This document shows, piece by piece, positions 49,557 through 58,751 of a stretch of 64,000 nt of DNA (positions are counted from its first letter, which is position 1; each line of letters opens with the position of its first letter). Source of the DNA: Ancrocorticia sp. (GTDB taxonomy: Bacteria > Actinomycetota > Actinomycetes > Actinomycetales > Actinomycetaceae); the NCBI GenBank assembly GCA_022648165.1, contig JALCLX010000008.1:43021-107020 (forward strand). Direction: 5' to 3'. Made by a program: the position numbers and the translations under genes. The notes beneath the pieces were generated by a model. The model saw only the letters and a list, made by a program, of their open reading frames with translations, did not search any database and had not been told where the DNA came from.

Positions 49557-50302
49557 GTATTGATTCTGAAATCGCTTACGCTGCTCGCGTGCTCAAGCTT
49601 CCCGTCACTGGCGCAACCTATGCAGGTTTGGCGGATCAGGGACGCCAAGATGGGTGGAGTTTTGAGGAATACCTCGCTGTCGTTTTATCTCGCCAAGTAG
49701 CAGCCCGGGAAGCTAACGGAAGCCAGTTACGGATCCGTAAAGCGAAGTTTCCTCGTATCCACACCCTCGAAGACTTCAACTTTGACTACCAGGTCAGTGC
49801 CCCTCGAGAGTTGATAGCACACGTGGGGACGGCAACATTCATTGCTAATGCGAGCAATGTGATCTTGCTAGGACCCCCAGGAACAGGGAAAACACATTTA
49901 GCGACCGGGATCGGTATTAAAGCCGCCCAAGCTGGTTATAGTGTTGCTTTTGATACGGCTACCGGGTGGATCACCCGACTGCGTCATGCTCATGACAGTG
50001 ACCAACTAGCTGGTGAGCTGTCCCGGATCGGGCGTTACAAGCTGATCATTATCGACGAGCTTGGCTATATCCCGCTGGATGCTGATAGTGCGAACTTGTT
50101 CTCCCAACTCGTATCAGCGCGGTATGAAACCAGTTCGATCATCATCACCAGTAACCTGCCGTTCGCCAGGTGGGGTGAAGCCTTATCAGATCCCACCGTC
50201 GCGGCGGCCTCCATCGACAGGCTCATCCACCACGCCGACATTATCGCATTAAAAGGAGAGTCCTACCGCACCAGAAACAGGAAACAAGAACAAACAAAAT
50301 AA
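49553..50302 (+). CDS. istB: IS21 helper ATPase IstB
   Basis: LLGPPGTGKTHLATGIGIKA, LIIIDELGYIPLD, SSIIITSNLPFARWGEAL; ATGA overlap with istA. Confidence 0.95.
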   Translation: MSIDSEIAYAARVLKLPVTGATYAGLADQGRQDGWSFEEYLAVVLSRQVAAREANGSQLRIRKAKFPRIHTLEDFNFDYQVSAPRELIAHVGTATFIANASNVILLGPPGTGKTHLATGIGIKAAQAGYSVAFDTATGWITRLRHAHDSDQLAGELSRIGRYKLIIIDELGYIPLDADSANLFSQLVSARYETSSIIITSNLPFARWGEALSDPTVAAASIDRLIHHADIIALKGESYRTRNRKQEQTK

Positions 50303-50397
50303 CCCAACCAGTGGCCTACTTTTCAACCGATGAAAATGGCCTACTTTTCAACCGACGTTGACACCCACTTAGCACGTCCTTGCCCGTAATGCGGACA

Positions 50398-50608
50398 GGA
50401 TCATCCCCGCCTGCGCGGGGAGCACCAGCCGCCAGTTTTCGATGCCTCCACCGCTACCGGATCATCCCCGCCTGCGCGGGGAGCACCTTCTTTCTGTTTC
50501 CTGTTCCATACGAAACAGCGGATCATCCCCGCCTGCGCGGGGAGCACCTCGCGGCAATCGCGGCGGCGTTCGGCATCCCGGGATCATCCCCGCCTGCGCG
50601 GGGAGCAC
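50398..50608 (-). CRISPR. Type I-E-like CRISPR array, right segment: 4 identical repeats
   Basis: Same 28-bp repeat at 50398, 50459, 50520, 50581; 33-nt spacers. Confidence 0.98.
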
Positions 50609-50723
50609 GCTGACTCGAAATAAATGGCCCCGTTACCTTGTTGACAGGTCCTTTTGGCGGGTGTTGATTGGGCTTGTCGGTCAGTCGCCTGTGTTGCGTC
50701 AAGTGTTTTTCCTCAGTTGGGGG

Positions 50724-52419
50724 TGGTGTCGTTTTGTTGGACATTTTTGTTGTGTCGTGTGTTGATTATGCCATGAGGCCGAGTTGGTGTCGTCTGGCTG
50801 TGATGCTCGTGGCGTAGGCGGTTTTGATGCGCGTATCGCGATACCACCACATGTATTCGTCAAGCAGTGCCATGAATTCCTCAACAGTGACGTGGGTGTA
50901 GTCGCGTTTATGGTAGAACTCTTGCTTGAGGCGCCCGAAGAATCCTTCAGCTGCCGCGTTATCTGGTGAGCAGCCTTTCGCGCTCATTGAACGAGTCAAC
51001 CCATACTTGCTACAGATACTGATCCATCCTGGCCACCGGTAGTGGCATCCCCGATCCGAGTGAATAATCGGCACCTGGCCATCTTGTAGTCCCTGACACG
51101 CATTTTCAAGCATGCGGTTAGCCATGGCCGCATTCGGGGATGTTGACATCGTCCAGGACACTGGCATCCCGTCAAAGCAATCAATAATCGGCGACAGATA
51201 GACTTTACGTCCCCCAGCATGAAACTCGGTGACATCGGTAACCCACAACTTGTTTGGCTGATCAGCGTGAAAATCCCGGTTCACAATATTGTCCGGAGCC
51301 TTACTCACTTCACCCTTATACGAGGAATATCGGCGTGAGGACTTGAATACGGGTACGATCTGGTGGGCACTCATCAACCGCATCACCCGTTTAGCTCCCA
51401 CACGTATACCAGCACTTCGCAGTTCCAGGCAGACACGCCGATACCCATACCGGGAATGGCTAGCCGTAAACGCTTCACGAATCAACCCCACCAGGGCCAC
51501 ATCCTTATCCGGCTTATCCATCACTTTCAGGTGATAGTAGTAGAGGCTACGAGCGATTCTGAGTCTGGCTGTCAAAGAGGAAACACTGATTTTACGATGG
51601 TGATGGATATGACGTATCAGAATCGTCTTCTCGGAAGCGCTCAGGCCCACTGGGTCTGTGCCCGCCTCTTTTCCCAACAATTCTTTCGTCGTAGTGAGAA
51701 TGTCGACTTCCACCTCCAACTCACGCAGTTCTTTACGTAAAGCCTGCGGAGGTGATGTCAGACGCCTGATCCGCTCACGCAAGACACGATTTTCTTCTTC
51801 CAAACACGCAACACGACTATCCACATCACCAGATCCTAGTGGAGTTCCACCCGCGCTATCGGCAACGCTGGAACGAATACGCTGATCACTCACTCGCACC
51901 CCTGTGGTTAGGGATCTCTTCCACCCCCGAACAGTCGCCGGATGCACGCCCGCATTTTCAGCGACCTCACCTGACGTCTTCTCTTCGACAACCAGGACAC
52001 GAACAGCACTACTACGCTGATCATGAGGAACCTGACGTGCTTGGCTTCGCCGTTGCCCAGGAGCAAGCTCGTCAATCCACGTTGCCAAAAGCTGATGAGT
52101 GGGATAACCCATGTGCCGGATCGTACGAGCGATACGCCGCCCATGACTCACATAAAAATCAACAGCGGCCTGCTTCTGCCCATCCGTATACCGGCCAGAG
52201 CGTTGACCACGATCCCACGCTTGGCCATCGTCCTGTTCGGCTTTCCACTCCAGATACCACGACCTCAAAGACTTCCGATCACGCGGATAACCCAACTCCC
52301 GGATCGTATCAGCGCCACAACAATCGAAACGCACATACGTTTCCACCGCCACACGCCGCTGCTCCATCGAATACTTCACTACCGTAACCTCCCAGAAACT
52401 GTCCAAGATTACGGCACCA
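50724..52419 (-). mobile_element. IS3-family element (boundaries approximate)
   Basis: Imperfect TIRs TGGTGTCGTTTTGTTGGACATTTTTG (left) vs TGGTGCCGTAATCTTGGACAGTTTCTG (right, reverse complement). Confidence 0.75.
50766..52406 (-). CDS. IS3-family transposase encoded as a single ORF
   Basis: 546 aa with N-terminal HTH units and C-terminal rve core (KLWVTDVTEFHAGGRKVYLSPIIDCFDG...IIHSDRGCHYR...AAAEGFFGRLKQEF). Confidence 0.92.
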   Translation of the reverse strand: MDSFWEVTVVKYSMEQRRVAVETYVRFDCCGADTIRELGYPRDRKSLRSWYLEWKAEQDDGQAWDRGQRSGRYTDGQKQAAVDFYVSHGRRIARTIRHMGYPTHQLLATWIDELAPGQRRSQARQVPHDQRSSAVRVLVVEEKTSGEVAENAGVHPATVRGWKRSLTTGVRVSDQRIRSSVADSAGGTPLGSGDVDSRVACLEEENRVLRERIRRLTSPPQALRKELRELEVEVDILTTTKELLGKEAGTDPVGLSASEKTILIRHIHHHRKISVSSLTARLRIARSLYYYHLKVMDKPDKDVALVGLIREAFTASHSRYGYRRVCLELRSAGIRVGAKRVMRLMSAHQIVPVFKSSRRYSSYKGEVSKAPDNIVNRDFHADQPNKLWVTDVTEFHAGGRKVYLSPIIDCFDGMPVSWTMSTSPNAAMANRMLENACQGLQDGQVPIIHSDRGCHYRWPGWISICSKYGLTRSMSAKGCSPDNAAAEGFFGRLKQEFYHKRDYTHVTVEEFMALLDEYMWWYRDTRIKTAYATSITARRHQLGLMA

Positions 52420-52485
52420 CTCCCGTTTCGGATGGGGATTTTCTCCGGGTGTGGTGGCTGGGTGGGTGTTGTGTGTTGTGTTGGC

Positions 52486-53247
52486 CTAGTTGGCCGGGGT
52501 AGTAGTGTTTCCTCCTTGTCTCATCAGGGAGTTTTCTAGTCTCCAGCTGGAGCCTTCGAATGTGATGTGGTGTCCGTGGTGGACGACGCGTTCGATGAGG
52601 GCTGCAGCCATTTGAGTATCGGCAAGGATTTCTCCCCACCTGGCGAATTCAAGGTTCGTGGTGATAATCAAACTGGTGGTCTCATAGGCATCGGCGATGA
52701 CTTGGAAGAGCAGGCGGGCTTGATCAAGATCGATGGGAATGTAGCCCAGCTCGTCTAGGATGAGCACGTCAAGTTTAGCTAACAGGGTCATTTCCCGGTC
52801 GAGGCTACCTTGGTGTGCTGCTTTCGTTAGGGAGAGCACGAGGTGGGCGACGGTTGTGAATTTGACTCTCATCCCTTGCTGGCATGCTGCTAACCCGATC
52901 GCGCTAGCAAGATGGGTTTTACCGGTACCTACCGGGCCGGTGAGCACCAGGTTCTCGATACGCCGCGCGAAGCTCGCGCTCGTGAGGTCTTCCCTTGTCA
53001 AAGATGCCGGCAAAGTGGTGTGTGACCAGTGGAAACTATCCATGGTTTTCAACGCGGGGAAACCGGCTTGTTTGGTGAGCCGGGTGATCTTGGAGCGATG
53101 CCGTGAAGCGAGCTCGGCTTCCAGTAGCGTGTAAAGGAAGGTTTTATCTGAAAGGGTGGCATTCTCACACATGGATGCGACCACGTGTTTCGTCATCATC
53201 GTTTTCGCTGCCAGGTCCAGGATCTGGGCTGTGGTGACCTCACTCAT
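52486..53247 (-). CDS. istB: IS21 helper ATPase IstB
   Basis: LVLTGPVGTGKTHLASAIGLAA, LDVLILDELGYIPID, TSLIITTNLEFARWGEIL. Confidence 0.95.
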   Translation of the reverse strand: MSEVTTAQILDLAAKTMMTKHVVASMCENATLSDKTFLYTLLEAELASRHRSKITRLTKQAGFPALKTMDSFHWSHTTLPASLTREDLTSASFARRIENLVLTGPVGTGKTHLASAIGLAACQQGMRVKFTTVAHLVLSLTKAAHQGSLDREMTLLAKLDVLILDELGYIPIDLDQARLLFQVIADAYETTSLIITTNLEFARWGEILADTQMAAALIERVVHHGHHITFEGSSWRLENSLMRQGGNTTTPAN

Positions 53248-54710
53248 GCTGCTACCGCCTTGAGTTGGTCATAGATCCCCAGGTCAGGGCCGGGGAGAGG
53301 ATCAGGATCGAGACCATAACCGTTGATCCGGGCAGCGAAAGCAGCCACCGCGGTGAAATCCATCATCCGGCCCCGGGCCGCTACTTCTTCAACGGCTTGC
53401 AAGGTTGCCTGCACTCCTGAGGCGTGCATCGAGTCAGCCAGTTGGGCTAACGCGTGACGCCGAGGAGTTGCGTCCATCTGATCTAAAGCCGTGACAAGAT
53501 CTGCGGGCAGCTGGTCACGAATCGCAGTATTACGCCAACCACGCCCTTTGATCGTCAACACACGTAACTGGGAGACAATATCAACACTCGATGTCGGTGT
53601 GGCAGACCATTGACGGACATGAGCGGCAAGCACTTCGTGGGTAGTCGTATCAAGGACCTTGACTTGGTGAGCCCCGACCTGGACTACCACATCACTGATA
53701 CCGCGAGATGGATCCCCAGAATAGTGGTGTTTACCTAAACTGATACCACCGTATCGGTCGGTTCGCATCCCCTGATAGGTGACCGGTTCAAAGCGAATCG
53801 AAGGCAGGGCCCGTAACGCTTGACGATCCTCCTCGAAAAGCTCTTTGAGGGACCGGTCTTTCTTATAGTGAACCCGCTCAAACTGGAGGTCCTCACAGTC
53901 GGTGAGCAGGCTGGCGTTAACATTGACCATGGGTTGGGCCTGGATCATGGGTGTCAACAGGTTACGTCGTAGGAAACCCACCTTGTTTTCCACGTTTCCT
54001 TTCTCATTGCCTGAAGCAGGATTACAGAAAGACACGTCGAAACCGTAATGAGCGCTCAACCGCTCAAATAAGTGACTCATCGTCACGCTGTCTTTACGGC
54101 GCCTACCCACCCCGGTAGCGTTATCGAAGACCAGGCGGGTCGGACATCCCCCAATATGATGGAAAACATCGATGAGGCCCTGACAGACACACTCAGCGGT
54201 TTGACCCCCAAACAGTTGCAGGTAGGCCATATTCGAATACGGGAAAGACACCACCAGGAAATAGCGGCGTACCACCTGCTCTCCTTCTAAAACATCGGCC
54301 TCACCGAAATCAACCTGGGCCTCACCCGGCCTCCACGTCAACTCCAACATTGCCTCACGGCCCGCTTTATGATTCATCCTCCACTGGCGTACATACCGTT
54401 CCACTGTTGACTGACTGGACTGGCATCCGCGCTCACAAGCAAGCACCCATATCCGTTTCGCTGTCAGTTTCTGTTTACGCCACGAACGCGTATCTTCTTC
54501 TAAAAGACCGTCAATGAACTCCTTATACTCATCTAGAGACGGGAAACCCGCCTGCCGGACCAACGGTGGTTTCACCGTGAAATCATCTTCAAACGCATAC
54601 TTACGCACTGTTTTACGATCTATCGTCAAATCCTTGGCGATCCTAGAAATCGTCTCGCCAGCCAAAAACCTTTGGCGTATCCTCACTTGTTGGGACATTC
54701 CGAGCGTCAA
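53244..54710 (-). CDS. istA: IS21-family transposase IstA
   Basis: HTH RIRQRFLAGETISRIAKDLTIDRKTVRKY; rve core EAQVDFGEAD...LVFDNATGVG...NEKGNVENKVGFLRRNLL. Confidence 0.95.
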   Translation of the reverse strand: MTLGMSQQVRIRQRFLAGETISRIAKDLTIDRKTVRKYAFEDDFTVKPPLVRQAGFPSLDEYKEFIDGLLEEDTRSWRKQKLTAKRIWVLACERGCQSSQSTVERYVRQWRMNHKAGREAMLELTWRPGEAQVDFGEADVLEGEQVVRRYFLVVSFPYSNMAYLQLFGGQTAECVCQGLIDVFHHIGGCPTRLVFDNATGVGRRRKDSVTMSHLFERLSAHYGFDVSFCNPASGNEKGNVENKVGFLRRNLLTPMIQAQPMVNVNASLLTDCEDLQFERVHYKKDRSLKELFEEDRQALRALPSIRFEPVTYQGMRTDRYGGISLGKHHYSGDPSRGISDVVVQVGAHQVKVLDTTTHEVLAAHVRQWSATPTSSVDIVSQLRVLTIKGRGWRNTAIRDQLPADLVTALDQMDATPRRHALAQLADSMHASGVQATLQAVEEVAARGRMMDFTAVAAFAARINGYGLDPDPLPGPDLGIYDQLKAVAA

Positions 54711-54740
54711 ATCCTTCCTCCTTCATCGACCCTGAACACG

Positions 54741-56867
54741 TCAATGAAGAACTCTGATGGACAACACCCACGGGATGTCCCACCCATCCACCGAGCGGAC
54801 ACCCCACCACCAACCACAACCCCTCAAAAAGGGCATTGCCGAAACTGAGGAATTCTCACCTCCGAAAACGTCCACAAACAAGTAAAGCAAAACACGGGCC
54901 AGTTGCTCCTCCACGATCGACTCGCCTGCGGTGGTCTGGATCGTCTTGCCCGTGAAGAAGTCGACACTCGCCTTGCGTGGACGTGCTGCCAAGGACTCCG
55001 AGATCTCCTTCTGAAGACCATCGACGAAGTCTGTGTAGGACTCGTCGGTCACCACGGTCAGCTCGTTGATGTCGTGAACCCGAGCACCGACAGTAGCCTC
55101 GTCCATACGTTCACCGTGTTGGTCGACAGCCAGGCGTAGCCCACGTCCGATCTCTTGGCGTCGGGAGACAGTGTTGTCGCTCTTCTTCAGCATCCCCATC
55201 ACGAACACGTTCGGGTTGTCCCACCCCTCCCGTAGGGCCGAGTGGGAGAAGATGAACCGCACTGGCTCGTCGAAGGAGAGCAGTCGTTCCTTGTCCTTGA
55301 GGATGAGGTCGTAGGCGTCGATGTCGGTGGACTGGCCCTTGTCATCGCCGCGCCCGGAGACCTTACCATCCACCTGGTGCTTGGTCTTCTTGTCGATCGA
55401 GAAGTAGCCCTGGTGGATCTCGCGCACCTCGTCCCGGCGCAGGTAGGCCTGATAGGCGGCGGTCGCGCCGCCGAGGGCCAGCTCGCCAAGCACCTCGTCG
55501 CGGATCAGCCCATATTCTTCCTCGAACACGCGTGCGTACTCGCCGAGGGTGTCCTCCCGGGAGTAGTCGCGGTACTTCGCGACTTCGTCGATGAAGAATA
55601 ACGACAGCACCTTGATGCCTTGGGCGAACAGTTCGCGTTCCTTGTCTAGGTGGGCTCGGATGACCTCCCGGATCTGGATGCGCCGCTTCGTGTCCTCCGT
55701 GACATCGCGGTCCGCGAGCTGTCCGGCGAAGACGGTGTCGCCATTGCTCAGCTCGATCACGTCGCGGTTCGCATCGATATCGACGACGACGAGGGATTTG
55801 CCGTCGGGCCGGTAGGCCTCCAGCCCGTTCGACAGGTCATGGAGGTTGGTGCCCTTCTCCACCCGCTTGACCTGCCGCTTGATACCCGTCTTGGTCTGGA
55901 CCTCGATCTCCACTCGGGCCCGCGGTGGCACACCTTTCGCGATCTCGATCGCTTCCAAGTAGAGGTAGGCGGTCGACCCGGCAAGGCCCTTCACGGTGAT
56001 GCCCCGCACGGCGATCTTCTTGACCAGCTTCTGGTTGTAGGCATCCAGCGCGTCCAGGCGATGGACCTTGGTGTGCTCAACCTTGTGGGTGGCGGAGTAC
56101 CGCAACATCATCAGCCCGTTGAAGTTCGACAACGCGGTCAGTGACTTCTCTGCGCCGATCTTCTGCGGTTCGTCGATGATGACGATCGGCCGGTTCGCGG
56201 CGATCACATCGATGGGCTTGCGTGACTGGAAGTCGTCCAGGACGTCGTAGATCCGCCGGTTATCTTTACCAGTTGCGTTGAAAGCCTGGATGTTGATGAT
56301 CATAACTTGAACACCCGCGTCCGAGCTGAACCGCTCCAGCTCGTGAAGTTGTGATGAGTTGTAGACGAAGGACCGCGGCTTGGTGCCGTACATCTGCTGG
56401 AAGTGGTCCGCAGTGACGTCGAAAGACTTCTTCACGCCTTCTCGGATTGCGATCGACGGGACCACGACGATGTACTTGGACCAGCCATAGCGCTTGTGCA
56501 GCTCCATGATCGTCTTGATGTAGACGTAAGTCTTGCCCGTGCCGGTCTCCATCTCCACATCTAGGTTCGGGGCATGAGGTGCGGCCTTGCTGTCCTTCAG
56601 CGTCGCCGAAAGTGGAAGATTCCGAGTCCGTTGGACCTTCTGGACATTCGACAGCAGCTGTGCCTCATTCAGCGCGACTTCCGCGTTACGCAGACCCGAG
56701 TCCGGTCGCTCGTCGGTCTCAAACAGGGCTGGATTGGCCACCGGCGTGACCTTGCCCGGGTCGATCCGGTACGAGATTCCCTCATGCTTCGGTTGCCCTT
56801 CGAACACCTCGACGACCGAGCCAACCGCATCCGTCTGGTACTGCTGAACCTTGAACTGAAGCTTCAT
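54741..56867 (-). pseudogene. Type III restriction enzyme Res subunit, C-terminus truncated by IS21-family element
   Basis: [61 protein letters not shown]; the ending ...[41 protein letters not shown] looks like IS-derived read-through. Confidence 0.85.
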
Positions 56868-56872
56868 TACAA

Positions 56873-58366
56873 TCAGATGGCCTTCACTTCAGTCGACGGG
56901 GACACCTCGCGGAACACCTGCTCGGCATTGATGCGCGCTGCATCGGACTCGAATCCGTCGTCACGGAACACCGCCCGAAGTGGCGTTCGCTGAGCTATCT
57001 CTTGAACTACGTCCGGAGCAACATGCTTGTCGAAACAAGCCATCAAGGATCCCTCTTCAACGTCAAAGACTTGATGCCCGCTGAGTGCCTCCACTTTTAT
57101 CGGCATCGTGAGTTCGAGTCCCCAGTCGAGCAGGACCTGGAAGAGTACGTCCTCGCCAGACCGGTCACTCTTGATGCTGGGTTCAAGTTCGCCGAGCGCG
57201 AGCTGGTCGGTCTCATCAGGTTCTCGCGTGCCGTCAGTCATATTCGTGGTGTCAATCTTGACGAGTCGGTACCCAAGATCAGGCGGGTTCAGTTCGGCCG
57301 AGAGTTCTGCTGCGACATTCTTGATTCGTTCGAGGCTCATGCCGAGAATCGACTTGAAAGTCGGCTCTGGTCTTTCCAATGGTTCCTGGATCTGGACGCA
57401 TATGTAGCGGCGGTTTCCACCGTCGAGGGAGTTCTGGACCATCACAGCATGTGGTGTCGTGCCACTACCGCTGAAAAAGTCAAGAACGATGTCATTGTCC
57501 TTCACGTTTGTGGCGAGTTGGAGAATGCGTTGAATGAGTTGAACCGGTTTCACCGAGTTAAGCACATTCTCAGTGTGCTCAAAGGGCACATACTTGAGGA
57601 GCGTCTTCTTCGCATCCTGAGTATGACCGACCTCTGAATATGGCCAAAACGTCTGCAGAGTGCGCCCTCCCGAGACTTCTGAGAGATAGCGCTTGAGTCT
57701 CGGAGTACTGTCGGGTCCATTGCCCCACCAGATTCGTCCTTCCTCAGCAAGTTCTTTGAATCGCGCCTCAGAAAATCTCCAGTAGCTTCCTCTTGGGGGT
57801 CCTGAAATCACCCGTCCGCTCGGTGTCTCGATCGGATAAAGACCAGAATCGTATCTATTCCTGGCCGCAAGATCAGAGGATGCCCACGGGCCGCGCGGAT
57901 CGTCGTCAGGATTCTTATAACGGGCGTCCATTTCTGGTGTGCGTGGAAGCGAGTTTGGTGTCCAGTCTTGTTTATCGCGCGCGTAGCAGACAATGTAGTC
58001 ATGATCTTCTGAGAACCACTGGGCCGAGTTCTTCGGAGAGAAGACCTTCTGCCAGATGATCTGGGCAACGAAGTTCTGCGCTCCAAAGACCTCGTCACAT
58101 AGCTCACGGAGGTTGTCGATCTCGTGGTCGTCGATAGAAATGAAGATGACCCCATCATCTTTGAGGAGGTTTCGGGCCAGCTTAAGCCGTGGGTACATCA
58201 TGCTCAGCCAGTCCGAGTGGTAGCGACCGTTGGCGTCCGTGTTCGCCACCAGGCGCACACCCTCATCGTCGGCTTGGCCAGAACGCTCAAGGAAGGACGC
58301 GGTCGACTCGGCGAAATCGTCGTCATAGATGAAGTCACGGCCCGTGTTGTAGGGAGGGTCTCGCAT
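56873..58366 (-). pseudogene. Type III R-M Mod subunit (beta-class N6-adenine methyltransferase), N-terminus missing
   Basis: Begins abruptly at MRDPPYNTGRDFIYDDDF (catalytic motif IV); motif I DFFSGSGTTPHAV present; no in-frame sequence upstream of DPPY. Confidence 0.85.
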
Positions 58367-58367
58367 C

Positions 58368-58751
58368 GCGAATCATGAAGACAGCGAGCTGCTCCTTATC
58401 GAAAAAACGGCACTGGACCGTTTTTACGAAGAAGACGATCTGAAACTGCTGACCAGCTACGTTATCCCAGAGGAGCACAAGAACGCCTCATATGGGACAT
58501 CGTTCGGCGTGTTCCTCGGATACTCGCTCGGCCTGATCCCCGACGGCTACGACGATGACCAGTTCAGGGAACGCATGCACCTGAAAATGATCCGGGATAT
58601 CAAAGCTCACGAAGACTACATCGCCGGAAAGATCAGGGAGGCTGGGCTGCAGAACCATTCGTTCTATTTCTTCACCCTGCCGCTCAATCAAGCCGAGACG
58701 GAAAGCAACGAGATCATGCAGCATGTCATGGAAGGAGATGTCGACCTATGA
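58368..58751 (+). pseudogene. HamA-like (DUF1837) C-terminal fragment, Hachiman-like
   Basis: Open frame NHEDSELLLIEKTALDRFYEEDDLKLLTSYVIPEEHKNASYGTSFGVFLGYSLGL...DIKAHEDYIAGKIREAGLQNHSFYFFTLPLNQAETESNEIMQHV; adjacent to HamB-like helicase; N-terminus missing. Confidence 0.65.

Larger units (their letters stand above)
48253..50363 (+). mobile_element. IS21-family element inserted in a CRISPR spacer
   Basis: Terminal TGTCgAtGaCGGTTGAA / TTCAACCGaCgTtGACA, duplicated subterminal repeats at both ends, istA/istB ORFs, flanking CCCACT duplication (48247..48252 and 50364..50369). Confidence 0.92.
52440..54835 (-). mobile_element. Second, different IS21-family element (approximate extents)
   Basis: istB/istA pair on minus strand; right boundary placed where Res similarity stops; left boundary uncertain. 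Confidence 0.7.

Noticed and set aside
50380-50765. ORFs 50380..50613 and 50442..50765
   Set aside because: Same artefact: translation across CRISPR repeats and the flanking IS edge
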